In this document: piece after piece, positions 48,456 through 57,473 of the stretch
How the letters are laid out: every line of letters starts with the position of its first letter
How positions within the stretch are numbered: the first letter of the stretch is position 1
Source of the DNA: Chthonomonas sp.
Lineage (GTDB): Bacteria; Armatimonadota; Fimbriimonadia; Fimbriimonadales; Fimbriimonadaceae
Assembly (NCBI GenBank): GCA_016788425.1
Contig: JAEURQ010000003.1
Coordinates: forward strand, 217,282 to 281,281
Direction: 5' to 3'
DNA length: 64,000 bases
Notes under the pieces: generated by a model
The model's input: the letters and a program-made list of their open reading frames with translations, nothing else
Databases searched by the model: none
What the model was told of the DNA's origin: nothing
Translations under genes and position numbers: made by a program

Positions 48456-48992
48456 ATGGGCGTAAACAAGATTTTTCAAGAGCAGCGACGTCTGCGGTTC
48501 TTCGTGCTGGGCGGGATCCTCTCGATGGTGCTTTCCGTGCCGATGTTCTTTGCCGGTGGACTGGTCTCGGCCGGCGCTTATGCCAGTGGGGCGTCCAACA
48601 ATATCGCCGGCGTGTGGCTGTCGGTGATCATGTTTCTGGGCGGGGCCGTGGCCCTGGGTTACGGGCTCGTGAAAGGTCTGGCGTACCGCGACGGCGTCAA
48701 AGCAAACGCGCCGCAAGGCGTCATCAACGACGCGTACATCATCGGGCGTTACGTGCTCAACATGCAAAACGACATCGTTGACGAAGGCTATCTGCTCGAC
48801 GATCTGCAGTACAAGTACATGGTGCGCGTCGCCATGCCCGATGGCCGCCGCCTTGAAATGCAGACCGCCGAACAGGTGTACTTCACCGTTCCGGAGAACG
48901 GTACCGGCCGCATTTATCACCAGGGAACGTGGATCACGCGGTTCGAATTCATCCCGGTGGTCGAACGCCCGTATCACGCGCCGCGACTCTAA
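48456..48992 (+). CDS. Two-helix membrane protein, function unknown
   Basis: A 178-residue protein. Two transmembrane helices (about 15-45, FFVLGGILSMVLSVPMFFAGG, and 52-75, VWLSVIMFLGGAVALGYGL) are followed by a soluble domain of about 100 residues rich in beta-strands (DDLQYKYMVRVAMPDGRRLEMQTAEQVYFTVPENGTGRIYHQGTW read in segments). The C-terminal domain resembles small beta-barrel domains of bacterial membrane regulators, but no family is recognised. TTGACA lies a few bases before the ATG but no matching -10 is evident. Confidence 0.72.
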   Translation: MGVNKIFQEQRRLRFFVLGGILSMVLSVPMFFAGGLVSAGAYASGASNNIAGVWLSVIMFLGGAVALGYGLVKGLAYRDGVKANAPQGVINDAYIIGRYVLNMQNDIVDEGYLLDDLQYKYMVRVAMPDGRRLEMQTAEQVYFTVPENGTGRIYHQGTWITRFEFIPVVERPYHAPRL

Positions 48993-49005
48993 CCTGAGCG
49001 GTCGG

Positions 49006-49011
49006 TAAACT
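49006..49011 (+). promoter_or_regulatory. -10 hexamer before argS
   Basis: TAAACT ends nine bases before the TTG start at 49021. An AGGG within the gap could also serve as a weak ribosome site. Confidence 0.4.
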
Positions 49012-49020
49012 AGGGCTGGT

Positions 49021-50874
49021 TTGTTACGCGACCTCCTCGCTCAAAAAGTCAATGTTGCCCTTCACGCGGTTCGCTCCGACGTGGCGTGGCCGGTCGCGGA
49101 AATCCAGGATTCCAAGGCGCCCGAGTTTGGCGACTACACGACCAACATCGCGATGATCGCCAGCAAGCTCGCGGCCAGTAACCCGCGCGCGCTCGGCGAG
49201 GCCCTGGTGGCGCAGCTGCAAGGCATGAGCGGAATCACGCGCGCCGAAGTTGCCGGGCCGGGATTCGTCAACCTTTGGGTCGAACCCAGCCTCATCGCCG
49301 CGCAGGTCGGCGAGGTGCTCACGCAGGGCGATTCTTTTGGTTCGCTTCAAGCGGCTGACCCTCAGCGCATCAATGTCGAATTCGTGTCGGTAAACCCGAA
49401 CGGACCCATCACCATCGGCTCGGGTCGCGGCGCGGCCTATGGCTCGGCGCTGTGCAATGTGCTGGAGGCGGCGGGCCACCAAGTTCACCGCGAGTACTAC
49501 ATCAACGACGGCGTGAACTCGGAGCAAATGCGCCTCTTCGCCGAGAGCGTCCGCAGCATGGTCGAAGGCACGCCCTTCCCCGAGAACGGATATCGCGGCG
49601 ACTACGTGCAAGAGGTGGCGGCCAAGCTCAAACCGGGCATGGATTACCGCACGGAAAGCGAGGCGCTGATGATCCATGCGCAACGAACCGCGCTCAGCGC
49701 GTTTGGAGTGGAATTCGACACCTGGTTCAGCGAGCAAAGCCTGCACGAAGCGGGCCGCGTCGCCGAGGAAATTGACCACCTGCAAGCCAGTGGCGTCGCC
49801 GACGAAAACCCGACTCGCGCCAAGCTCAAGCTGGCCAAGGGCGGCAAAATCGAGGATGTCGAGATCGAGGCGCAAGTCAACGATGCCGACGACGCCGAAG
49901 GTGGCGGCGCGACGCTTTGGCTCCGCTCGACCAAGTTTGGCGATGACCAAGATCGCGTGCTGCGGCGTCGCGATGGCCGCCTGACCTACATTTCCAGCGA
50001 TGTCGCTTATCACAAGGACAAGTTCAACCGACCCGCCAACGCGCATCGGCTGATCACGATCTTGGGGCCAGATCACCATGGTTACATCGGGCGCTTGCAG
50101 TCGGTGGTGGCGGCGATGCTCGTTGCCGAGGGTGAAGTGCCTCAGCCTGAACCGGGCGCGGAACTCAGCGAGGTCGAAGCCAAGCTTTACCGATCGGTCG
50201 CCGAGCGCGACCTTTGTGTGGCCGCGCTGGCCCTGGCCAAGCAACGCCTGGAAGTGCAGATTTACCAGCTGGTCCGGTTCCTGAAGGACGGTCAACCCGC
50301 GCCGATGCGCAAACGCGACGGCAACATTTTCGCGCTGATTGACCTGATGCGCGAGATCGGGACGCACCTTAAGCCGGCGGCGAGCGAGGACGAGCAGCTG
50401 GGGGTCGGGCGCGATGTCGCGCGCTTCTTCTATCTCATGCGCTCGCACGATACGACGTTTGACTTTGACCTCGATTTGGCGCAGCGCGAGTCTGATGAGA
50501 ACCCGGTGTTCTATGTCCAATACGCGCATGCCCGCATCTGTTCGGTTATCGCCAAGGCCGCGGAGCAAGGGTTCACGCCCGATGCCGCTCAGACTGTCGC
50601 TCTGAGCGATCCGCGCGAGCTCACGCTGATCAAAAAGGTGGTGGACCTGCCGTTCGAGGTGGGGCGATCGGCCCAAGATTACGGCGTGCACCGGCTGACC
50701 ACCTACGCCATGGAACTGGCTCGCAGCTACCACGCGTTTTACGATGGGTGCCGCGTGATTCAAGCCGACCAACCGACCCTCACCGCCGCCCGATTGGCGC
50801 TTTGCGAAGCGGCCGCCCTCAGTTTGCGACGAAGTTTGGCCATCCTCGGCATTTCCGCGCCGGAACGCATGTAG
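49021..50874 (+). CDS. argS: Arginyl-tRNA synthetase with variant HIGH motif
   Basis: Class I synthetase of 617 residues that charges tRNA-Arg. The N-terminal additional domain (1-105), VEFVSVNPNGPITIGSGRGAAYG catalytic start, YYINDGVNSEQM, SSDVAYHKDKF, and a C-terminal anticodon-binding DALR domain (FYVQYAHARICSV, YGVHRLTTYAMELARSYHAFYDGCRV read in segments) are present. The HIGH motif, usually HVGH, reads TIGS (T131, S134). The KMSKS equivalent is MRKRDGN. An insertion at about 255-300 is acidic (VNDADDAEGGG). The TTG start has TAAACT nine bases upstream. Confidence 0.93.
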   Translation: MLRDLLAQKVNVALHAVRSDVAWPVAEIQDSKAPEFGDYTTNIAMIASKLAASNPRALGEALVAQLQGMSGITRAEVAGPGFVNLWVEPSLIAAQVGEVLTQGDSFGSLQAADPQRINVEFVSVNPNGPITIGSGRGAAYGSALCNVLEAAGHQVHREYYINDGVNSEQMRLFAESVRSMVEGTPFPENGYRGDYVQEVAAKLKPGMDYRTESEALMIHAQRTALSAFGVEFDTWFSEQSLHEAGRVAEEIDHLQASGVADENPTRAKLKLAKGGKIEDVEIEAQVNDADDAEGGGATLWLRSTKFGDDQDRVLRRRDGRLTYISSDVAYHKDKFNRPANAHRLITILGPDHHGYIGRLQSVVAAMLVAEGEVPQPEPGAELSEVEAKLYRSVAERDLCVAALALAKQRLEVQIYQLVRFLKDGQPAPMRKRDGNIFALIDLMREIGTHLKPAASEDEQLGVGRDVARFFYLMRSHDTTFDFDLDLAQRESDENPVFYVQYAHARICSVIAKAAEQGFTPDAAQTVALSDPRELTLIKKVVDLPFEVGRSAQDYGVHRLTTYAMELARSYHAFYDGCRVIQADQPTLTAARLALCEAAALSLRRSLAILGISAPERM

Positions 50875-50881
50875 CCGCCTT

Positions 50882-51748
50882 ATGACAGCGCTCCTTGTCA
50901 CGCTCGGCATCGTCGCCCTGCTGTATCTCGGCATCCTTTACGCGGTCGCGCGGTTTAGCGTGCACCCGTTCCGCACCCCGCTCTTCTTTTCGCCGGGCCT
51001 CATCGGCGTGCCGCAGGAAAACGTCAAAGTGATCGGTCGCGAGGGCAAGCAGCTTTCGGCCTGGTGGCTACCCAACCCCGAAGCCAAGACCGTCATCATC
51101 TTGGCGCACGGCTACATGATGAACATGAGCGAGCCCTCGGCGGTCGCGGCCAAGCTCAACGAGCGCGGCTACGCCTGCCTGCTGTTCGACTTTCCTGGAC
51201 ACGGGCGCAGCCCCAATGCGGTCGTAACGCTCGGCCTACGCGAGGCCGAAGATGTCGCCGGCGCCGTGGCCCTTGCTCGGGAAAAAATGCCGCACGCCAA
51301 AGTCGTGGTGTGGGGCAGTTCCATGGGCGCGGCGGCCACGGTTCTCGCGAGCCCGAACCTCAAGCTCGATGGCATGGTGCTCGACTCGGTGTACGCAGAG
51401 CTGCTTCAAGCGGCCCAAGGGTGGTGGCTGTTCCTCGGCGGAAAGACGCTGCAGTTCTTTATGCGCCCGACCCTGATTTTCGCCCGCGTCCTCGCGAAGG
51501 TTCGGCTGAAAGATGGCCGCGTCACCGAAGCATTGAAGAAGACCGACTGCCCGGTGCTACTGATGCATGGCGATGCCGATACGATGGTGCCCCTCGCCGA
51601 GGCGGAGCGCAACCAGCGCGCTCGCGCGGGCATCGACCTGCACGTGTACCATGGTTGCAACCACGCGGAAGGTCGTTGGGTGCACTCCGGCCAATACTAC
51701 GCCGACCTTTACGAGTGGCTGGAACGGCACGGATTCACCGCGCGTTGA
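50882..51748 (+). CDS. Membrane-anchored alpha/beta hydrolase
   Basis: A 288-residue serine hydrolase. An N-terminal transmembrane helix (LLVTLGIVALLYLGILYAV) tethers the catalytic domain. The nucleophile serine is in VWGSSMGAAAT, the acid in MHGDADTMVP and the histidine in GCNHAEG. The oxyanion region is LAHGYMMNMSE and the FDFPGHGRS strand is typical. It is similar to the YqkD/BAAT-type group of peptidase-like esterases; substrate unknown. It starts seven bases after the argS stop, so the genes are probably co-transcribed. Confidence 0.88.
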   Translation: MTALLVTLGIVALLYLGILYAVARFSVHPFRTPLFFSPGLIGVPQENVKVIGREGKQLSAWWLPNPEAKTVIILAHGYMMNMSEPSAVAAKLNERGYACLLFDFPGHGRSPNAVVTLGLREAEDVAGAVALAREKMPHAKVVVWGSSMGAAATVLASPNLKLDGMVLDSVYAELLQAAQGWWLFLGGKTLQFFMRPTLIFARVLAKVRLKDGRVTEALKKTDCPVLLMHGDADTMVPLAEAERNQRARAGIDLHVYHGCNHAEGRWVHSGQYYADLYEWLERHGFTAR

Positions 51749-51771
51749 ACTCGCCATAATACTGGGTAACT

Positions 51772-53037
51772 ATGCAACCGACCGGGCTCAAACGTCGCCG
51801 CATCATGTCGCTCGGCCTCCTCTTGGGGCTGGCCGCGATGTACTTTGGCTACACCAAGTTGCAGGACTTTCTGCAAGACCCGGATACCGGCGTCCGCGAT
51901 ACCCGCGACCTGGTGCTGGCGACCAAAGTCGGTTCCGATGGCGCGAAGGCGGTTCTGCTGTCGCCCGGCGGGAGCGAGGAACTCGCGCCCGACGCCACCG
52001 AAACCTCCACCGATAAGGCCCCCGTTTGGCGACCCGACGGCAACCGCGTGTTCTTTTTGAGCGATCGTAACGAGGGTGCGTATCTCATCCATCGCTGGAA
52101 CGTGGCCAAGAAGTCGGTCGAAGTGCGCTCGATCGGCACCCGCAGCGTCACCGGCATGTACTGGGGTCCGTTTGGCGAAACCGATACCAAGGAAGCACTG
52201 ATCACGCAGGCCGGATTTGTGCTGAGCTACGAGCCGCGCGAAGGCACGACGCGGCAGGTGTTGCCGCCGCAAATGAAGTCGGCCAACAAAGACGACGAAG
52301 GCGGGAGCACCGACCAATTCCAGATGCAGTACCAAAACATTGGGAAGGCATTTCGATCGGCGAAATGGCCCAGCGACCGCAGCGTGGTTTACGCGCTGAT
52401 GACCACCGAGGACGACCGGCAAGTGCTGGTGCGCCAAGGGCTCCAACCCGAAAAAGATCAGACCGGCGAACTCACTCTGCCCCGCCCGCAGGTGCTGGTG
52501 GTCGGCAAGCGCGTGGACTACGATGTGAGCGGGGACGGCAAGGTAGTGGCTTGCGTGCTTGGTTTCGACTTTCTGAACAAGGACTCCATTCCCGAGGAGT
52601 TTGTCAAGAACGGAAAGATCATCAAGCCGTACGAAAACGCGGTGATCGTGTTTGACTTTGCTGGGAATGCGGGTGCCATCCCCATGGCGGCGAGCAAGGA
52701 CCCCAAGAGCGCATTCGTCTCGGCCACGTTCTCGCCCACCGGCGACCAACTGCTAGCCATCGCCGGAACTTGGGACGGCAAGAGCAGCTTTGCGGGTCAA
52801 GCGATTGTCGCGGCGCCGGTGCAGGCCAACGCCCAGTGGCAAGGCGTGGTGCAAGGCAACATTTTGGAGGTGGCATGGCATCCGAGCGGCCAGCAAATGG
52901 CGTTCGTGCAACGAGTTTCGCCCACCGAATCCGCGGTCTACACCCTCAAGGTCGGCAGCGATCAGCCCAATAAGTTGACTTCGGGCGGCGAATATCAGTC
53001 CATCTCGTTCTCCCCGCAAACCGAAATTCCGAAATGA
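51772..53037 (+). CDS. Membrane-anchored beta-propeller (TolB/WD40-like) protein
   Basis: A 421-residue protein with basic N-terminus (LKRRR) and one signal-anchor helix (IMSLGLLLGLAAMYFGYTKL). The exterior part shows propeller-like strands with WRPDGNRVFFLSD, YDVSGDGKVVACVLGFD, ATFSPTGDQLLAIAGTWDG and VAWHPSGQQMAFVQR, the recurring xxxxPDGxxxxF pattern of TolB-like blades. CATAAT lies 11 bases before the ATG. Its stop overlaps the phosphorylase start by four bases. Confidence 0.85.
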   Translation: MQPTGLKRRRIMSLGLLLGLAAMYFGYTKLQDFLQDPDTGVRDTRDLVLATKVGSDGAKAVLLSPGGSEELAPDATETSTDKAPVWRPDGNRVFFLSDRNEGAYLIHRWNVAKKSVEVRSIGTRSVTGMYWGPFGETDTKEALITQAGFVLSYEPREGTTRQVLPPQMKSANKDDEGGSTDQFQMQYQNIGKAFRSAKWPSDRSVVYALMTTEDDRQVLVRQGLQPEKDQTGELTLPRPQVLVVGKRVDYDVSGDGKVVACVLGFDFLNKDSIPEEFVKNGKIIKPYENAVIVFDFAGNAGAIPMAASKDPKSAFVSATFSPTGDQLLAIAGTWDGKSSFAGQAIVAAPVQANAQWQGVVQGNILEVAWHPSGQQMAFVQRVSPTESAVYTLKVGSDQPNKLTSGGEYQSISFSPQTEIPK

Positions 53038-54332
53038 ACATCCTGGGGTTTATCGCCGATCGCCGCGACGCGCGGGTCCACACGACCGCGCAGATTGATG
53101 AGTTTGTGCAGGCGCTTACCGCCGGGGAGATTCCCGATTACCAGGTGTCCGCCTGGCTAATGGCGGCCGTGTTGCGCCCGATGACTTCTGCGGAAACCGC
53201 GGCTCTCACGTTGGCGATGGCCAAGTCGGGCTCGCGCCTGGACCTCAGCCGCATGAAAAAGCCGTGGGTGGACAAGCATTCCACCGGCGGCGTGGGCGAC
53301 AAAACCACCATCGTGTTGCTGCCCCTGCTGGCCGCGTGCGGTCTGAGCGTCGTGAAAATGAGCGGCCGCGGCCTCGGCATCACCGGCGGCACCGTGGACA
53401 AGCTGGAGAGTGTGCCTGGCTTCAATGTCAATCTTGCGCCGGAAGCCATGGTGGATCAAGCTGCCCACATCGGTCTAGCGCTCACGGGCCAAACCCCGCT
53501 GCTTGCGCCCGCCGACAAGATTCTCTATGCCCTGCGCGACGCCACCGCAACCGTGGAATCTATTCCGCTCATCGCGAGCAGCATCCTGAGCAAGAAAATT
53601 GCCGGCGGAGCCGAGACCATCGTGCTCGACGTGAAATGCGGGAGCGGCGCGTTCATGCGCGAACTTGCCGACGCTCAACAATTGGCGTCGGCGCTCAAGC
53701 AGATCGGCGCCGAATGCGGGGTGCGCGTCGAAGCCGTTATTAGTGACATGGATCAACCTCTCGGCGAAGCATGCGGCAACGCGATCGAGGTGGCCGAAGC
53801 TGCCCGCGTCCTGTGTCGGCGCGGCCCGGCGCGGCTCACGGAACTCTGTATTCATCTGGCCGGAGTGACGCTCCACGCCTGCGGCCTCGCGCCGAGCCTC
53901 GACGCCGGGCGAGCGACCGCCAAAGACAAGTTGGAGTCGGGCCAGGCGCTGTTCCGCGCCGAAGAGTGGTTCACCGCGCAAGGCGCTAATCCGCGCTTCC
54001 TGAGCGACGAATCCTGGGTGCCGAAAGCGCCGGTCAAGGGCGTGATTCAACATCAAGGCGCGGCGGAAACCGTGCGCCGCATCCCGGCGGGCGTGGTCGG
54101 TCAAGCCGTCGTTGATCTGGGCGGTGGCCGCAAAACCAAGGACGCGAAAATCAATCACGCGGTGGGCATCGAGTGCCATATTCGGGTGGGCGACCTCGTT
54201 CAACCTGGACAAGCGCTGTTCACGATTCACGCCAGCGACGAGAACTCCGCCATCGCCGCGCGCAACGCGATTTTGCCCGCTATCGAATGGTCCACGAGTC
54301 CGGTGATGCCGCGACCGTTGGTTCTGGGCTAG
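53034..54332 (+). CDS. deoA: Pyrimidine-nucleoside / thymidine phosphorylase
   Basis: Salvage enzyme that phosphorolyses thymidine, deoxyuridine or uridine to base and (deoxy)ribose 1-phosphate. The 432-residue protein has an all-alpha N-terminal domain, the phosphate and nucleoside loop VDKHSTGGVGDKTT, KMSGRGLGITGGTVDKLESVPG (signature in segments), the VDQAAHIGLALTGQTPLLAPADK region, KCGSGAFM, and a C-terminal barrel-sandwich domain. KHSTGG is shared by DeoA and Pdp, so the exact specificity is uncertain. The ATG overlaps the propeller gene stop (ATGA), and its end overlaps the convergent NlpC/P60 gene. Confidence 0.94.
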   Translation: MNILGFIADRRDARVHTTAQIDEFVQALTAGEIPDYQVSAWLMAAVLRPMTSAETAALTLAMAKSGSRLDLSRMKKPWVDKHSTGGVGDKTTIVLLPLLAACGLSVVKMSGRGLGITGGTVDKLESVPGFNVNLAPEAMVDQAAHIGLALTGQTPLLAPADKILYALRDATATVESIPLIASSILSKKIAGGAETIVLDVKCGSGAFMRELADAQQLASALKQIGAECGVRVEAVISDMDQPLGEACGNAIEVAEAARVLCRRGPARLTELCIHLAGVTLHACGLAPSLDAGRATAKDKLESGQALFRAEEWFTAQGANPRFLSDESWVPKAPVKGVIQHQGAAETVRRIPAGVVGQAVVDLGGGRKTKDAKINHAVGIECHIRVGDLVQPGQALFTIHASDENSAIAARNAILPAIEWSTSPVMPRPLVLG

Positions 54333-56299
54333 TTCAAAAACCGCCGAATTACGGCGCGGTCGCGTCGCCACACGTTGCTGTAGCCGACGCCGCCCTTGAT
54401 CGCCTCGATGGTTTTGCCGCCGCCGACATAGATCGCCACGTGCTTCGGGCTCGGGTACACGAGCACATCGCCAAAGCGAAGTTCGTCCACCACCACTTGC
54501 CCAAACGCGACCTGCCCCATATCCTGACTGTGGCGCGGCAGGTTGATGCCGAATCGGGCGAAAACGCCCTTCACAAATCCACTGCAATCCGCGCCGTCTT
54601 TGGTGTTGCCGCCCCACACGTAAGGCGTTCCGATCCAGCTTTCGGCCTCCGCGAGCAAGTCGCGTAACGCGGGAGTGTAGGGTTGGTCAAACGGACTTTG
54701 CTGGTTGACGCGCGCGAACAGATCTGTCCCGAGCGTGGCGTTGATCTTATGCAATCCGATGACCGGCACGCGCTGCGCGAGTGTGCCCAGCGACGGCCCG
54801 CCGTTCAAAATCTGCATCGGGTCGGTGTCAGTGGGACCCTGCACGCGAGTGAACTGCGCCACCGGCCGCGAATTGAACACGCGGTAAATGCGCGTGTCCG
54901 GCGACAGCTCAAGCGTGTCGCGGCGAACCCGGCCAAAGTCGGCGTAGGCGACCTCGCCATCGCCGATATAGACCCGCGGCTGGCCTCGCCGAACCAGAAT
55001 GTCGCCCACCTGCAGGTCCGTCGTGATGCTCTTCGCGACCTTTTGCAGGGTCTTTTCGCGATCGGTGAGTTTGGTCGTCGCGCCGAGGGAGGCGACTTGC
55101 GCCTGCGTCCAATCCCACGCGTTCGCCGTGGTAGTGCGGGCGTTAATCGCGTTCTCGCGGAGTCGCAATTCGTCGGCGGAAAGCTCAGGTTGGCGAGTGC
55201 CAGCCGCGTAGCGAACGAAACCGTTGTCGGTAGTCGTGTCGAGCTGCTCAGGCGCAATGCGTTTGATAAAGTCGCCGTGCAGCAGCCACAGCCCGTCGTC
55301 GTCCGCGCTCAGTATCTTGAACGGCGCGGTGGGCTTCTTCTTCGGCAGATACACATCCACCGCACCGGCCTCGACGCTGCCGCAAAAAATGCGCGCGCCG
55401 TCGGTCCACCACAGGTTCGCGCCGGAACTCGTGAGACTCTTGTTGTAGTTGGGCGAAATCCGCAGCGGAATCTCTTGCGGCATCCAGCTTTTCGCACGCA
55501 GAGGCACCGCCAGCGCCAGACGATCTTCCAGGGCAATGAGCCCATCTGGGCTCAAAATCAGGTTGCCGGGGTCGCATGCACCAAAGGCTTCGTCCACATC
55601 TTTGCGTCCCAACTTAAACTTGACGCGCGGGCCATTGGCGGGTCGAAACTCGACGAGCGAGCGGGTGTATGTGCCGAGGGTTTTGTAGTCGCGCCCGGTG
55701 CTGCTCCAACCGGTGATGCTGGCGATGTCGCGGATCGGCGTGGAATCGTTTTGGCGGCGACCATAGCGGCGAATCACGACCAGCTGCCCCTCGCCCTTGC
55801 CGTCGCGAGTCGTAAACCAGTTGCTCAGCACGGTGCCTTGCTGGGCGGCCTCGGCTACGTCCTTCGGCAGCACGTCCTCGGGCATCTTCACGGTCAGCTT
55901 GTCGGGGGCGATGAACCTCAGCTGGGCATCGCCTTGCACGAGCACTTGCCCTTGCCAGGTGCTCAGCCGGCGGGGCGCTTCGGTGAGGTTCGCCGCGACT
56001 TTGGTCGGCGTCTTCACCCCCGAGCGGGCGGTGAACACGTCGTTGCCTTCGCCGGTGATCCACCAGATGCGGTTGCCTTCCCACACCACGTCGGTCGGCG
56101 CGGGGCCGGGGCTGGGGATGTAGAGGATCGGCGATTCCGAGCCGAGATCGTAGACGGCGGCACCGCCCGAGCGGAGCCCGACCAGCAATTTGCCGCGCTG
56201 CACCTTGACCACGCTCGCCTTCAGGTCTTGCCAACGAGGCATCTTCGCCACGGCCACACCGCCGAAAACGAGAGCCAGAGACAGGGCAAAACCGCGCAT
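54329..56299 (-). CDS. Secreted NlpC/P60 cell-wall endopeptidase
   Basis: A 656-residue exported protein. The signal sequence (MRGFALSLALVFGGVAVA) precedes a large N-terminal region rich in beta-strands (about 20-420, propeller-like), and a middle part with a helical segment (TDREKTLQKVAKSITTDLQVG) and an SH3-like stretch (VGDILVRRGQPRVYIGDGE). The C-terminal NlpC/P60 domain (about 545-656) carries catalytic C572 in DCSGFVKG and H620 in KHVAIYVGGG. It would cleave peptide stems of peptidoglycan. The N-terminal region is far longer than in typical members. The gene is convergent with deoA. Confidence 0.9.
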   Translation of the reverse strand: MRGFALSLALVFGGVAVAKMPRWQDLKASVVKVQRGKLLVGLRSGGAAVYDLGSESPILYIPSPGPAPTDVVWEGNRIWWITGEGNDVFTARSGVKTPTKVAANLTEAPRRLSTWQGQVLVQGDAQLRFIAPDKLTVKMPEDVLPKDVAEAAQQGTVLSNWFTTRDGKGEGQLVVIRRYGRRQNDSTPIRDIASITGWSSTGRDYKTLGTYTRSLVEFRPANGPRVKFKLGRKDVDEAFGACDPGNLILSPDGLIALEDRLALAVPLRAKSWMPQEIPLRISPNYNKSLTSSGANLWWTDGARIFCGSVEAGAVDVYLPKKKPTAPFKILSADDDGLWLLHGDFIKRIAPEQLDTTTDNGFVRYAAGTRQPELSADELRLRENAINARTTTANAWDWTQAQVASLGATTKLTDREKTLQKVAKSITTDLQVGDILVRRGQPRVYIGDGEVAYADFGRVRRDTLELSPDTRIYRVFNSRPVAQFTRVQGPTDTDPMQILNGGPSLGTLAQRVPVIGLHKINATLGTDLFARVNQQSPFDQPYTPALRDLLAEAESWIGTPYVWGGNTKDGADCSGFVKGVFARFGINLPRHSQDMGQVAFGQVVVDELRFGDVLVYPSPKHVAIYVGGGKTIEAIKGGVGYSNVWRRDRAVIRRFLN

Positions 56300-56346
56300 A
56301 CCTTTTATTTTGACCCGGTAAATCTACGATTCATAGCCCAAATGCG

Positions 56347-56352
56347 CATAAT
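56347..56352 (+). promoter_or_regulatory. -10 hexamer before the prepilin peptidase
   Basis: CATAAT ends six bases before the GTG start at 56359, with no Shine-Dalgarno sequence, matching the leaderless pattern seen elsewhere. Confidence 0.45.
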
Positions 56353-56358
56353 TAACCC

Positions 56359-57381
56359 GTGTTTCCCGCCTGGACATGGATAGTCGGACTCTTCATCGGG
56401 GCATCGATCGGCAGTTTTCTCAACGCGCTGATCTATCGCATGCCACGCGGGCTCAGTATCTCCGAACCCAAAAACAGCTTTTGCCCGCGGTGCCGAGCGC
56501 GGCTCACGGTCCTCGATCTGTTCCCGCTTTTGAGCTGGCTGTTCCTTCGCGGAAAGTGCCGCCATTGTCACGCGCCGATTTCCAGCCGATACTTCTTTAT
56601 TGAGCTGTTCAACGGAATCCTGTTCGCGGCGATTTGGTACCAATGCCTCGTACTCCGCGAAGATCCGTGGCGCGCGGTCTGCCTGGCTATCTTCATGTCG
56701 GCCCTGGTCGCGGCCATTGGCACCGACCTCGCGCACTATATTATTCCGGACCAACTGAACGCCACCATGTGGTTCGCCGGGGTGACGTACAACATCGGCC
56801 TGATCCTGCAAAACGACCCCAAGGGTTGGACCTGGGGCATGCCCAGCGCGCTGGCCGGGTGGCTGGTCGGAGCCGGACTGATTTGGGGGATCGCCTTGCT
56901 CGGGCGGCTTCTCTTTGGCAAAGACGCGATGGGTCACGGCGACATCAAAATGATGCGCGGCATCGGCGCGATGCTCTTTCCGATGCTCACCGGGTTCAGC
57001 CTCATCATTGCGGTGATGTGCGGCATGGTGGTGGGCATCATTACAATCGTGGCGCGCAAGGCAAAACCGGCTGCCCCCGAGCCCGAAACCGAAGACGACG
57101 ACGAAGAATATGTGCCGGAATCGGTCGGAAGCTTGCTCAAGTGCGGCGTCGGCTACTTCCTGCTGTTTGATATTGTGGGACTTTTCTTCCCGAAGTTCTA
57201 CGAATCCTACTTTGGCGAGAACCCCTTCGCCGCCGAGGAGATTGACGAGAACGACGAGGTGAGCCTGACCATGATTCCGTTCGGGCCGTCACTTGCCGTC
57301 GGGGCCATGATTGTGGTGTTTTTCGAGCCCCAGGTCATGCGCCTCTACGAAGGCTATTTGCAGTTTCAGGGCCTGAAGTAA
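56359..57381 (+). CDS. pilD: Type IV prepilin peptidase
   Basis: A 340-residue integral membrane aspartic peptidase that cleaves and N-methylates prepilins. The N-terminal domain has the zinc-type CxxC pair C42-C45 and C67-C70 (FCPRCRARL and KCRHCHAPIS) with PLLSWLFLRGKC. The two catalytic aspartates are in AIGTDLAHYIIPD and MGHGDIKMM. An acidic loop (EPETEDDDEEYVPE) and an extra C-terminal region (residues 265-340) are longer than in typical 260-290-residue members. It precedes a series of prepilin-like genes, its expected substrates. Confidence 0.93.
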   Translation: MFPAWTWIVGLFIGASIGSFLNALIYRMPRGLSISEPKNSFCPRCRARLTVLDLFPLLSWLFLRGKCRHCHAPISSRYFFIELFNGILFAAIWYQCLVLREDPWRAVCLAIFMSALVAAIGTDLAHYIIPDQLNATMWFAGVTYNIGLILQNDPKGWTWGMPSALAGWLVGAGLIWGIALLGRLLFGKDAMGHGDIKMMRGIGAMLFPMLTGFSLIIAVMCGMVVGIITIVARKAKPAAPEPETEDDDEEYVPESVGSLLKCGVGYFLLFDIVGLFFPKFYESYFGENPFAAEEIDENDEVSLTMIPFGPSLAVGAMIVVFFEPQVMRLYEGYLQFQGLK

Positions 57382-57473
57382 GAATTTTGAGAAAAGTTGT
57401 CTAGGACTTATGCATGCTCCGGGAACCTTGCGCCGGGGCGGGTAGTCTAGCATCTGTCTCAGAGTGAGTGAAT

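Noticed and set aside
49024-50934. 636-codon open frame antisense to argS
   Set aside because: It is a reading-frame shadow of argS.
54683-56383. 566-codon open frame antisense to the NlpC/P60 gene
   Set aside because: The minus-strand gene has a signal peptide and an intact catalytic domain; the antisense frame has neither.
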